This document shows, piece by piece, positions 16,177-24,940 of a DNA stretch of 64,000 bases (positions are counted from its first letter, which is position 1; each line of letters opens with the position of its first letter). Below the pieces are notes generated by a model. It saw only the letters and a program-made list of their open reading frames with translations. It did not search any database and was not told the DNA's origin. The DNA is from Fibrobacter sp. UWB16 (lineage in GTDB: Bacteria; Fibrobacterota; Fibrobacteria; Fibrobacterales; Fibrobacteraceae). Location: the NCBI RefSeq assembly GCF_900215325.1, contig NZ_OCMS01000002.1, positions 62,001 to 126,000 on the forward strand. Reading direction: 5' to 3'. The position numbers were made by a program, and so were the translations under genes.

Positions 16177-17223
16177 ATGGTTATGAATATGTTTGGGAAG
16201 ATAGTTTTGGCTGCGGCCATGGTGTCGTCAGCTATGGTGGCATCGGCGTTTGCGGCGGGCAAGGTCGCTTGCGTTGGCAATAGCATCACGTATGGTTACG
16301 GGATTGAGTCCTGGCCGGACCAAACGAGCTACCCGCATCATTTGCAGGGGATGCTACGTGGCGATGCACCTGGCGATACTGTCGAAAATTTTGGTGTGAG
16401 CGGGCTTACGGTTCGCAAGGATGATCAGGCTTCGTACTGGAAAGGTTACCGCTTTGCGCCGGCGATAGAATTCGCTGCAGATACGGTTATCATCGAGCTG
16501 GGAACGAACGATTCGAAATCGTATACGACTTGGAATACTCCGGAGCAGGATGCGGCTGTGGACTCTGCAATCACGGCTGATTTTGAAGCACTGATTGACA
16601 CGTTCCAGGTGAAGTCGAAGCCGCATGTCTTTATTTGCTTGGCGCCTTATGTGAACAACGTTGAATGGAATATTCTCGATACGGCTGTCGTAAAGCGCGT
16701 GAATCCGGCGATTTTGCAGGCGGGGATCGAAAAGGGCGTGAATGTGATTGATTTGCATTCTCGTTTTAGCGCGCTTGAAAATCCGAGCTGGTATTTGGAA
16801 GATATGGTGCATCCGTCTGTCGAGGGCGCAAAGCACTTGGCCGAAATTGTGTATGCCCATTTGCAAATGGATACGTTGCATGTAACGCAGGATGGCTCGA
16901 TGCTCAAGGCTCCGAAGGGTTTTGGTTACCAGTGGTACAAAGACGGAAAACTCCTCGAAGGCGAAACTCGTGAAACGCTTGAGGCTTCGGAAGTGGGCGA
17001 GTACAAGGTTTCTGTGAAGGTGGATGAGAACACGCTTTCGCGAATTGTGACGGCTCCGTTGAAAGTCGAAAAGACGACAGCCTTGAAACCGGGGGCTCGT
17101 GTCGCTCACGATAATTCAGCGGGAACCGCGAACTTGGCTAAATCGGTGCAACGCTTTGACGCTCAAGGCCGAACATTGAATGCTCGCGGACCATCGCAAC
17201 AGAAGGTCTATCGGAAACGGTAG
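16177..17223 (+). CDS. Secreted SGNH/GDSL hydrolase, carbohydrate-esterase type
   Basis: The 348-residue protein has a signal peptide (to about residue 27, ...SAFAAG). An SGNH hydrolase domain follows with block I GNSITYGYG (nucleophile Ser), the block II glycine in NFGVSGLTV, block III ELGTND and block V DMVHPS (Asp/His). These enzymes deacetylate xylan and other polysaccharides, which fits a plant-fibre degrader. Residues 235-300 form an Ig-like beta domain (YQWYKDGKLLEGET). The end is basic (RFDAQGRTLNARGPS, then QQKVYRKR), like the basic tails seen on Fibrobacter secreted enzymes. ATG 16183 is a near alternative start. It stands alone. Confidence 0.85.
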   Translation: MVMNMFGKIVLAAAMVSSAMVASAFAAGKVACVGNSITYGYGIESWPDQTSYPHHLQGMLRGDAPGDTVENFGVSGLTVRKDDQASYWKGYRFAPAIEFAADTVIIELGTNDSKSYTTWNTPEQDAAVDSAITADFEALIDTFQVKSKPHVFICLAPYVNNVEWNILDTAVVKRVNPAILQAGIEKGVNVIDLHSRFSALENPSWYLEDMVHPSVEGAKHLAEIVYAHLQMDTLHVTQDGSMLKAPKGFGYQWYKDGKLLEGETRETLEASEVGEYKVSVKVDENTLSRIVTAPLKVEKTTALKPGARVAHDNSAGTANLAKSVQRFDAQGRTLNARGPSQQKVYRKR

Positions 17224-17636
17224 TTTCTGATAAGGAAAGGTGATCCCGCCCCGGAATAAAAGCAACCAAGGCGAACGCTGCGAAAATGCTTGCATTTTCA
17301 TAGCTGAGCCGAAGGGCTTTGTACTTGTACAAATCCGGGATGACAAAAAGGCCGGCATGACATGCTGAAAAGGGAACGACCGGAGTCGTTCCCTGCGTGT
17401 TTGAGAGATGGACCTGTTCTCGTAGCATCGCTAGAGCTTGTTTTGGTGTGGGGCTTTTATAGCTCAATCCGATGCCAGAGCAAAATTCCTTTTTTTTATA
17501 AAGATAGATGTGTGTGCCCTAAATGTCGAGGGAAAACAGGTGTCGCGGGAACAAAGCGTCCTCGGTAGACAACGATTTTGTGGCTGTTTTTGGGGCGTTT
17601 TTACCGAATAACGGCTTTACAATATATTTTTAGAGT
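17224..17636. other. 413-base intergenic region with dispersed-repeat remains
   Basis: No convincing gene is seen. Bases 17239-17345 are bounded by GTGATCCCGCCCCGGA and TCCGGGATGAC, an inverted pair related to the dispersed palindromes of this genome, followed by GGCCGGCATGACA (17350-17362). A perfect nine-base hairpin, GGGAACGAC/GTCGTTCCC, lies at 17372-17393. The last 60 bases hold an AT-rich likely promoter for the TIGR02147 gene (ACAATATATTTTTAG). Confidence 0.6.
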
Positions 17637-18524
17637 ATGAAATCCAGTGCAGAAAAATCGCAGCCTGAAGAACGCCTCGGTTCTATCCCTCCGAAGCGCA
17701 TGTCGGTTTTTGAATTTGATGATTACCGCGCTTATTTGCGGCACTATTTTGAGTGTGCGCAAGCCTTGAACCGCCGTTATTCGCTGCGGAGTTTCTCGGA
17801 CAAGCTGGGATTTTCGTCCAAGGATTTTATTTCGCGCGTGATGAAGGGCGAAAAGAGTCTCACTCCGGCAAGCATTGCAAAAATTGTCGGTGGCTTACAA
17901 TTCGATGAAAGCGAGGCTGCGTATTTCGAGGCGATGGTGCTGTTCTGCCAGGCGTCCAACGAGGATGAGCGTGAAAACTACAAGAAGCGCATGGAAGAAA
18001 TCACGGCGACTTCCCGTTTCACGCAGCAGATGCTTTTGACCCGCGCGTACCAGTATGAAGTTTATTCGCATTGGTACTATTCCGCGATCCGCTCGATTAT
18101 CGGGATGATTGGTTTTGATGGAGATTACGATGCTCTCGGGGCGCGCTTGATGCCGCCGATTTCTGGAGAGCAGGCGCGGCAGGCGGTGGATTTGCTGGAA
18201 CGCGTTGGGCTGATCAAGAAGGACGCCAAGGGCAACTGGATTTTGAACAATCCGGCGATTAGCACAGGCGACAAGGTCATCCAGCAGGCGTTTATCAATT
18301 ACCACAAGGAATTTATTGATTTGGCGAAGGAGTCCATTACCAATGTTCCTTCGACCGAAAGGAACGTGAGTAGTGTGACTCTTGGCATTTCGGAGGGTTC
18401 TTACAAGAAAATTGTCAAGTGCATCAATGAATTCCGCAAAAAAATTTCTATGATTGCTAATGAGGACGAGGACGGTGGCCGCGTTTTCCAGATGAATATC
18501 CAGATTTTCCCGTTGTCCAAGTGA
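17637..18524 (+). CDS. TIGR02147 family protein (Fibrobacter-type putative regulator)
   Basis: The 295-residue protein fits TIGR02147, a family described as a large paralogue set in Fibrobacter succinogenes. The signature is FEFDDYRAYLRHYFECAQAL, then RRYSLRSFSDKLGFSSKDFI, which reads as a helix-turn-helix, then LTPASIAKIVGGLQFDESEA. The C-terminal half (YYSAIRSIIGMIGFDGDYD, LLERVGLIKKDAKGNWIL) resembles a winged-helix segment. Function is unproven; transcription regulation is likely. The LamG lipoprotein gene starts seven bases after its stop, so the two form a unit and the lipoprotein may be its target or sensor partner. Confidence 0.88.
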   Translation: MKSSAEKSQPEERLGSIPPKRMSVFEFDDYRAYLRHYFECAQALNRRYSLRSFSDKLGFSSKDFISRVMKGEKSLTPASIAKIVGGLQFDESEAAYFEAMVLFCQASNEDERENYKKRMEEITATSRFTQQMLLTRAYQYEVYSHWYYSAIRSIIGMIGFDGDYDALGARLMPPISGEQARQAVDLLERVGLIKKDAKGNWILNNPAISTGDKVIQQAFINYHKEFIDLAKESITNVPSTERNVSSVTLGISEGSYKKIVKCINEFRKKISMIANEDEDGGRVFQMNIQIFPLSK

Positions 18525-18531
18525 GGATGCA

Positions 18532-20313
18532 ATGAAACGAAATACTCGATTGGCTAAATCGGCGGTTTCTGCATTGTTCGCGTTGCAGGCGTTACTTGCA
18601 ATGGTATTCCTCGTATCTTGCTCTGACAACAAGGTGGCTGGCGGGAACAGCTCCGAAGTCGGTTCCCCGGAATTGATGGGAACGCTTGCGTTTGTGGACG
18701 GAGCGCAGAGACCGGACTTTTTTAGGCGCGCCTCTTATGCTCGTGTTTACTGCGTGCCGGCGGATTATGACCCTGCAAAAGAAGATAGCACATCGTACTA
18801 CACGACGACTGCGGATTCGATGGGATATTACGCTTTTGAAAACTTGCCGAGTGGCGTTTACAATTTGGAAGCGTTTTATGAAGATTCGGATGGCGAAACA
18901 TTTGCAGTTCGCGAATCTGGCCTGAAAATTGCGAAGGATTCTGCGCAATCTGTCAATTTGGGATTGAATCAAAGTAACGACATCAAGATTTATTTGCAAG
19001 ATACCAAGGACTCGGTTGCTAGCCTTTCTATCGTGGGTTCAACGTACAAGTCAACCGCCAAGATTATAACAGATGGAATTGTTCGTTATGCGATTTTTAC
19101 CGGTGTACTGGCATCGTACTATGATTCGGTGCAAGTGAGTACTTCGGAGGGCACTAATAGCATCAAGGCCGTTCTTGTTGAAAATACGGATGCAAAGCAG
19201 GCCTTTTACTATGATAGTTCTGCCCGCACTTTGGAAATCCCGCTCAATACATCGGCGACTGGCATAGACCTGCGCGATACTATTGAAGGGTTCCCGCTGT
19301 ACGTCCGCTTGAGTGACTTGAATGCAGATGACCGTGAATCGCTTGTCAAGAATATATCTGCACTTAAAGTTTATTTGGAGCCAGCTTCGTTCTGGACGAC
19401 TTTCAAGGTCGTTTGTGGCAAGGACTCTATTCCGACGGGGCTGTGGGTTCGCTTGTCTACGCTTTACCCGCAACGGGAAACGCAAAAGCTCGTTTTCGCC
19501 TGGAATGAAACGGATTTTATTGAGGAACCTAGTGTGACGGAGGCTTGTGTTGTGAGAGACGATGCTTTCGGAAATGCGCAGGCCTTGATGCGTGCTGCAG
19601 ATCCGTTCTCTTTCACAGATGGCTTTGTGGCGGCGTGGAACTTTGATGAATCTGAATTCCCGGATTCTATAGTCAAGACTTCTGGCGATAATCCGTTCAA
19701 GGGACGCGTCACTGATGTCACGGCTGGCGATGGAATTATTGGCGGTGCGTTTGTATTTAACGGAAAATCTTCCATTATTGAAATTCAGGAATCCGCAGAT
19801 TATAGGGGCTTTGCGTTGAAGGATACGTCTAGCTTTACTGCGTCTTTCTGGGTGAATGTTGAAGATACTTCGACGTCGCGATTCATTTGGGGCAAGTCCG
19901 AAGCGGAATACCACTTCAAGTATCAGGCAGGTGATAGCGACCGTTCTAGCTGGATGTACAAGGAACTCGACGAATCGGATTTGGATCATTGGTACCAGGC
20001 GAGCATCGCGATTGCGCCGGAAACCGATTACAAGCAGTGGGTGCATTTTACGGTCGTCAAGTCGGGCGATTCGACGGCGATTTTCAGGAATGGCAAGCTT
20101 GAAGAAACCTTGATTAGCCGCAACCATACGGATGATAAGCGAACATCGGATGGTCCGTTTGTCATTGGCGCTCGCAAGCAATCCAGTGGAAAGGTAGACC
20201 GTGTTTTCAAGGGTTCGCTTGATGAACTTTACTTTATGGATGAAGCGAAAAGTTCTGAATGGGCTAGGCTCATGTACCTGAACCAAAAGCCGACCGGCTA
20301 CTGGCCGAAATAA
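18532..20313 (+). CDS. Surface lipoprotein with carboxypeptidase-like and LamG/concanavalin-like domains
   Basis: The 593-residue lipoprotein has signal ...LAMVFLVSC, with lipidation at about Cys30. Residues 45-140 resemble a carboxypeptidase-regulatory-like beta domain (MGYYAFENLPSGVYNLEAFY). A middle part of beta strands (to about 350) is unrecognised. From about residue 365 a LamG/concanavalin A-like fold follows: VAAWNFDESE, GAFVFNGKSSIIEI, FTASFWVNVEDTSTSRFIWG, HFTVVKSGDSTAIFRNGKLE and GSLDELYFMD. Such domains bind carbohydrate or mediate surface contact, so a role in fibre adhesion or sensing is plausible. The gene sits seven bases behind the TIGR02147 gene. Confidence 0.8.
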   Translation: MKRNTRLAKSAVSALFALQALLAMVFLVSCSDNKVAGGNSSEVGSPELMGTLAFVDGAQRPDFFRRASYARVYCVPADYDPAKEDSTSYYTTTADSMGYYAFENLPSGVYNLEAFYEDSDGETFAVRESGLKIAKDSAQSVNLGLNQSNDIKIYLQDTKDSVASLSIVGSTYKSTAKIITDGIVRYAIFTGVLASYYDSVQVSTSEGTNSIKAVLVENTDAKQAFYYDSSARTLEIPLNTSATGIDLRDTIEGFPLYVRLSDLNADDRESLVKNISALKVYLEPASFWTTFKVVCGKDSIPTGLWVRLSTLYPQRETQKLVFAWNETDFIEEPSVTEACVVRDDAFGNAQALMRAADPFSFTDGFVAAWNFDESEFPDSIVKTSGDNPFKGRVTDVTAGDGIIGGAFVFNGKSSIIEIQESADYRGFALKDTSSFTASFWVNVEDTSTSRFIWGKSEAEYHFKYQAGDSDRSSWMYKELDESDLDHWYQASIAIAPETDYKQWVHFTVVKSGDSTAIFRNGKLEETLISRNHTDDKRTSDGPFVIGARKQSSGKVDRVFKGSLDELYFMDEAKSSEWARLMYLNQKPTGYWPK

Positions 20314-20367
20314 GCTTAATGGACGCGCGGGAATGCCCACGCATTTTGCGGCTCGTCATCCTTTGTG

Positions 20368-22518
20368 CTAACCCAGTTTTTCAGTAAGTCTTGTATATCG
20401 TCTTGTGCTGCGGTTGTTGCGCACGGCTTGATAGAACGCTCCCGGTGCAGACAAAATCCACACGTGACCTTTGGCACGCGTGATGGCGGTGTAGATGAGG
20501 TTCCGCTGCAGCATGATGCTGTGGCTAGAATCTAGCACGACGATGACGGCGGGGTATTCGCTGCCCTGGCTTTTGTGGATGGTGCAGGCGTACGCAAGGA
20601 TAAGTTCATCGGCTTCATCGGGCTCGTAATCCACGGTCTTGTCATCGTAAAAGACCGTGATTTTTTTCGTGTCTTTCCCGATTTTGTAGATGATGCCGAC
20701 GTCTCCGTTGAACACGTTCTTGTCGTAGTTGTTGCGGATTTGCATCACTCGGTCGCCGGTACTCCAGTTGCCGCTCGCGATTTTGATGCGTTCCTTGCCG
20801 GGGTTCAGGAGGTCTTGCAAGAAGTTGTTTAGTTCGTAAATGCCAAGCGGTCCTTTGCGCATCGGCGTGAGGAGTTGCATCTCTTGCGTGTCAATGTCGA
20901 TTTTTTCCTTGATGCCGCGCGTGACGAGGCGGGCGATGATGTCTTTAGCTTCATCGGCCGACTCGTAAGGTAAAAAGTGGAAGTTCGTGCCTTCGATGGG
21001 CGAGGGGCTAATGCCCTGATTGATTTTAGATGCTTTGTCGGCGATGTCGTTTCCGCCGGCCTGGCGGAAAATGTGCTGAAGGCGGGTACTCGGAATCTTG
21101 GGGCAACGCAACAAGTCGTTCAGCACATTGCCAGCTCCCACGCTGGGGAGCTGGTCGGCATCGCCTACGAGAACGATTCTCGCGTTGAGTGGCGTCGCTT
21201 CGAGGAGCGAGGCGGCAAGCCACGTATCGACCATACTGAATTCATCGACAATGAGCAAATTGCATTGGAGCTTGTTGTCGCCATCGCGATGGAACTTGCC
21301 CGAAATCGGGTCCACCTCGAGCAGACGGTGGATTGTGCGGGCTTTCTCGCCACAGCATTCGCCCATGCGCTTGGCGGCGCGCCCTGTCGGGGCCGTGAGG
21401 CTTACGCATTCTTCCATTTGGCGGGCGAGGTACAAAATCCCCTTGAGGATTGTTGTCTTACCGGTGCCGGGGCCACCTGTGATGATGGAAATCTTTCGCG
21501 AGAGCGCCATTTGGATAGCGCGTTTTTGGATCGGGTCAAAGCTGAACTTATGTTCGCGTTCCCACTGCGCCAGGGCGTCTTCGAAGCCTTCCGTTGAAAG
21601 CTCGTTGTATCGCAAACGGAGCTTGATGTTGTCTGCGATGCGCTGCTCGGCTTTGTAGAGCGGCGGAAAATAGCAATCGTCGCCTTCGCGCGTGATGCGC
21701 CCAGATTCGCTTGCTTTTTCGAATTCATCGAGGAGCGTGTTGATGGCGCCTTCGTCGTCCTGCATTAAACGCAAGTTGCGGAATGTGCGTTCCAGGAGCA
21801 CGTTCTTCGGCAAAAACACATGTCCATCGCTAACCGACGCTTCTTGCAATGTGTAAAGTAACGCTGCCTGAAAACGCTCGGGACTGTCTTTCGGGAATCC
21901 GACTTTCTGCGCGATTTCGTCAGCTTTTAAAAATCCGATGCCCCAGACTTCTTCGCAGAGCATGTATGGGTTTTGCGTGATACGTTCAATCGTCGCTTGC
22001 CCGAACTTGTTCCAAAGGCGCTTTGCCACACTGCCGACAATTTCGTGCTTGTACAAGAATAGCATTGTTTCGCGGCTGTGACGTGCTTCTTGCCAACGTG
22101 CCAAAAAAGCTTCCACCTTGCGGGTGGGGAAGCCTTTGATTTTTACTTCGCGGAACTTGTTTGGATTGTTGTCGAGAATGTCGGCGGTTGCATCGCCAAA
22201 AGCTTCCACAATGCGTTCGGCAATCTTTTGTCCCACGCCCGGGAATTGTCCGCTCGCCAAGTATTCAAGGATATCGTTATCGTCTGTGGCGATGTATTCA
22301 AAAGAAGTTGCCTGGAATTGCTTTCCGTATTTCGGATGCGAACCCCAGTCGCCTTCTACAGAGATTGTTTCGCCAGGTTGCAAAGCGGGAAAAGTTCCCG
22401 TGACGACAACGACTTTCTTACTTTCGATATCGTTCAGGCGCATCACGGTAAAGCCATTTTGCTGGCTATGGAACGTGATGGATTTTATGCTGCCTTTTAT
22501 GACCACAACAACTGTCAT
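20368..22518 (-). CDS. recD2: RecD2-type ATP-dependent DNA helicase
   Basis: The 716-residue superfamily 1B helicase (5' to 3') matches RecD2/TraA-like proteins, which act without RecBC. The N-terminal OB-like and HhH-rich region (residues 1-310) includes FPGVGQKIAERIVEAFGD. The motor has Walker A ITGGPGTGKTTIL (about 345), motif II LLIVDEFSMVD, motif III VLVGDADQLPSVGAGNVL and the late motifs AYACTIHKSQGSEYPAVIVV and LIYTAITRAKGHVWIL. It probably works in repair or replication-fork processing. Its ATG (22518-22516) lies inside a dispersed palindrome, and no Shine-Dalgarno sequence is visible; a GTG codon slightly downstream is an alternative. Confidence 0.92.
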   Translation of the reverse strand: MTVVVVIKGSIKSITFHSQQNGFTVMRLNDIESKKVVVVTGTFPALQPGETISVEGDWGSHPKYGKQFQATSFEYIATDDNDILEYLASGQFPGVGQKIAERIVEAFGDATADILDNNPNKFREVKIKGFPTRKVEAFLARWQEARHSRETMLFLYKHEIVGSVAKRLWNKFGQATIERITQNPYMLCEEVWGIGFLKADEIAQKVGFPKDSPERFQAALLYTLQEASVSDGHVFLPKNVLLERTFRNLRLMQDDEGAINTLLDEFEKASESGRITREGDDCYFPPLYKAEQRIADNIKLRLRYNELSTEGFEDALAQWEREHKFSFDPIQKRAIQMALSRKISIITGGPGTGKTTILKGILYLARQMEECVSLTAPTGRAAKRMGECCGEKARTIHRLLEVDPISGKFHRDGDNKLQCNLLIVDEFSMVDTWLAASLLEATPLNARIVLVGDADQLPSVGAGNVLNDLLRCPKIPSTRLQHIFRQAGGNDIADKASKINQGISPSPIEGTNFHFLPYESADEAKDIIARLVTRGIKEKIDIDTQEMQLLTPMRKGPLGIYELNNFLQDLLNPGKERIKIASGNWSTGDRVMQIRNNYDKNVFNGDVGIIYKIGKDTKKITVFYDDKTVDYEPDEADELILAYACTIHKSQGSEYPAVIVVLDSSHSIMLQRNLIYTAITRAKGHVWILSAPGAFYQAVRNNRSTRRYTRLTEKLG

Positions 22519-22543
22519 GCCCGATTTAATCGGGCATCTCCTT
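22514..22543. repeat. Dispersed GTCATGCCCG palindrome containing the recD2 start codon
   Basis: GTCATGCCCGAT (22514-22525) and ATCGGGCATC (22529-22538) form a palindrome followed by TCCTT. The recD2 ATG, read on the minus strand at 22518-22516, lies in the left arm. Confidence 0.75.
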
Positions 22544-22594
22544 TATGTGTTGTGGATGGTTCTAGCATTGATTGAATTTGCTGGCAGCGCTTGC

Positions 22595-24130
22595 TTACTG
22601 AGCTTTCGGAATCTTGTTTTCGTCAAGATCGGAGTTCCAGCGGTCGGCATTATAGCCTTCCATCTGGGAGAGCGACTTGCCACGAACACAGAGGAAGAAT
22701 CCGAGAATAGCGGCGTCGTGGAGTGCAATCACGAGAGCTGTCTTGTAGTCGAGACCAAAGCCAAGCGGAGCGCCCTTGAGGTTTTCCGGGCTCACCCAGA
22801 GAATGTAATCAGCTGTAATGAACGTCATGAACATGCACGGGATAAGCGCAATCCAGAAGTTCTTCTTTTTGCTGCGGAGATAAACGGTTGCCACGCAGAG
22901 GCTGCAAACGGCCATGAGCTGGTTGCTCCAGCTGAAGTAGTTCCACAAAATGTTGAAACCTTCAGGGTTCATATTGCTCCAGAAAATAATCACGGCGCAA
23001 AGGGCAAACATTGGAACTGTAAGGAGGAGGCGGTTCTTGACAGAAGTCTGTTCAAGTCCGGTCAGTTCTGCAACGGTAAGGCGGAGGCTGCGGAGGCTGG
23101 TATCGCCGCTCGTGATAGCAAGGATAATCACGCCCACGACCACGAGGATCGAAATCGGAGCCCAAGGAATCACGGTCGAAACGAGAACGCTCAAGACCTT
23201 CACGCCCGAAGCGCCTGTCAAAAGTTCCGGCATCTGGTGGTAAATGAACATGCCACCTGCAGCCCAGATCATACCAATCAAACCTTCAATAATCATCATG
23301 CCGTAGAACGTCTGGCGACCGGTCTTTTCGGTCACTTCCGTACGGGCAACGAGCGGGCTTTGCGTGCTGTGGAAACCGCTGATGATGCCGCAAGCAATCG
23401 TCACGAAGAGCATCGGGATGATCGGCTGGCCTGCCGGATGCTTGTGGAAGTTGCTCATGATATCGTTGAAGCAGAATTCATCGAGGACGTTCAAGTTCGG
23501 GATGATGCCCACGAAAATAGCGAGGGAGGCGAGAATCAGGAGGGCGCCGAAAATCGGGTAGATGCGGCCGATAATCTTGTCAATCGGGAAGAAGGTGCTA
23601 ATGAAGTAGTAGGCAAAAATGCAGACAACGGCAATCCAGAAAAGTGTCGGCGAGACGTGGCTGCCGACGAGAATCGGGGTGTTCACGAGAGCGGCCGGAG
23701 TTGTGGTAAACACGGCGCCAACGAGAATGAGCGCCACGGAAATGAGCGTCATTACAAGTTTTGCCGGTCCCTTGCCCAAGAACTTGCGGGAGAGCGCCGG
23801 GACGTTGTAACCGTTGTTGCGCATGCTGATCATGCCGCTGAAGTAGTCGTGCACTGCACCGCCGAGAACGTTTCCGAGCGGGAGCAAAATGAACACGATG
23901 GCGCCAAACTTGATGCCGAGAATCACGCCAATCACAGGACCAATGCCTGCAATGTTCAAAAGCTGAATGAGAACGTTTTTCCAGTGCGGCATCGGGACGC
24001 GGTCAACGCCATCCGGGTTTGCGAGTGCCGGAGTCTTGCGGTCATCCGGTCCGAACACGCGTTCAACGAACTTGCCGTAGGTGAAATATCCAAGGATGAG
24101 GATTGCAACACCAATTAGGAATGTTATCAT
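22595..24130 (-). CDS. cstA: CstA-family carbon starvation protein / peptide transporter
   Basis: The 511-residue polytopic membrane protein starts MITFLIGVAILILGYFTYG and carries the CstA signatures ERVFGPDDRKTPA, QLLNIAGIGPVIGVILG and GGAVHDYFSGMISMRNNG. In other bacteria CstA and its relatives import peptides or pyruvate and are induced on carbon limitation. At about 510 residues it is the shorter form, lacking the long C-terminal part of E. coli CstA. It stands between recD2 and an outer-membrane protein gene, 76 bases before recD2. The substrate cannot be set from sequence. Confidence 0.85.
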   Translation of the reverse strand: MITFLIGVAILILGYFTYGKFVERVFGPDDRKTPALANPDGVDRVPMPHWKNVLIQLLNIAGIGPVIGVILGIKFGAIVFILLPLGNVLGGAVHDYFSGMISMRNNGYNVPALSRKFLGKGPAKLVMTLISVALILVGAVFTTTPAALVNTPILVGSHVSPTLFWIAVVCIFAYYFISTFFPIDKIIGRIYPIFGALLILASLAIFVGIIPNLNVLDEFCFNDIMSNFHKHPAGQPIIPMLFVTIACGIISGFHSTQSPLVARTEVTEKTGRQTFYGMMIIEGLIGMIWAAGGMFIYHQMPELLTGASGVKVLSVLVSTVIPWAPISILVVVGVIILAITSGDTSLRSLRLTVAELTGLEQTSVKNRLLLTVPMFALCAVIIFWSNMNPEGFNILWNYFSWSNQLMAVCSLCVATVYLRSKKKNFWIALIPCMFMTFITADYILWVSPENLKGAPLGFGLDYKTALVIALHDAAILGFFLCVRGKSLSQMEGYNADRWNSDLDENKIPKAQ

Positions 24131-24155
24131 TTTTTGTGCCTTCTTTAGTTTTTAA

Positions 24156-24842
24156 TTAAAACTGAACCATGGCTCCGATGGAAACTGCTATGTAGGTCTG
24201 CCAATAGTAACTGTCGCCTACTTCGTGGAAATCAATTGTTCCGCTGTTTTTCGTATAGACTGATTTATACCAGTTCTCGTAAACGCGTAGAGAAGAGATG
24301 AGCCCAAAATTATCTGTGATTAAATAACGTATGTGAGAAACAAGGGCTATTGCAGATCCGTTCAGTTCGGAATTGAAATACCCCTTGTAGTTGGAAACAT
24401 TATTTTCTGTTGTTAGTTTGGAGAATGAATAACCGAGGCCGACACCCACCTGGAAAAATTCAGGATAGAAAAAGTTGTATGTCGCTTCAATTCCGAATCG
24501 CCAATATTTCATGTTCTGCTCGTTTATGGGCTCGGGCAGAGACGGAATGGATCCTAGCATAGACCAGTACTGGAATGATGCTGAGAAAGTAAATTCGCGA
24601 ATGTTTACGCCAATGCTGTAGTCAGGAGAAACGAGAACCTTGGTGTTTGGCAAATGAACGGTTTCTTCGATCCAATCGTATTTCAAAACCATAGAGCGGT
24701 CAAAAAGATCGCCTCGGTTTGCGATAACGCTGAAGCTTATGCTTGCAAAATAGGAACGTGGCCAGTAAGAAAAATCGCTGTCTTCAGGTTGCGCAAATAC
24801 GGCGGAACACAACAAGGTCAAAGCCAATAAAATTTTCTTCAT
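24156..24842 (-). CDS. Outer-membrane beta-barrel-like protein, unknown function
   Basis: The 228-residue protein has a signal peptide (MKKILLALTLLCSAVFAQ). The mature part alternates hydrophobic and polar residues with many aromatics (FSASFQYWSMLG, FFQVGVGLGYSFSKL, NFGLISSLRVYENWY) and ends in VSIGAMVQF, whose final Phe suits Bam-dependent outer-membrane insertion. No family was recognised. It lies between nadA (about 100 bases upstream) and cstA (25 bases downstream) and might be co-transcribed with cstA, possibly as a porin for that transporter, but nothing beyond spacing supports this. Confidence 0.65.
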   Translation of the reverse strand: MKKILLALTLLCSAVFAQPEDSDFSYWPRSYFASISFSVIANRGDLFDRSMVLKYDWIEETVHLPNTKVLVSPDYSIGVNIREFTFSASFQYWSMLGSIPSLPEPINEQNMKYWRFGIEATYNFFYPEFFQVGVGLGYSFSKLTTENNVSNYKGYFNSELNGSAIALVSHIRYLITDNFGLISSLRVYENWYKSVYTKNSGTIDFHEVGDSYYWQTYIAVSIGAMVQF

Positions 24843-24940
24843 CTTTTATCCTCCAAGAGATTTTGACATCCCACAATCCGAGTGACGCAAAGATATAAAT
24901 TTTAAGGTCGCTTGTTGTGAACCGTAGCGCGCTCTGCGAA

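Noticed and set aside
22118-24118. A 666-codon plus-strand frame opposite the cstA-like gene
   Set aside because: Composition dominated by His, Asn, Glu and Ala; it is the complement of the transporter gene.
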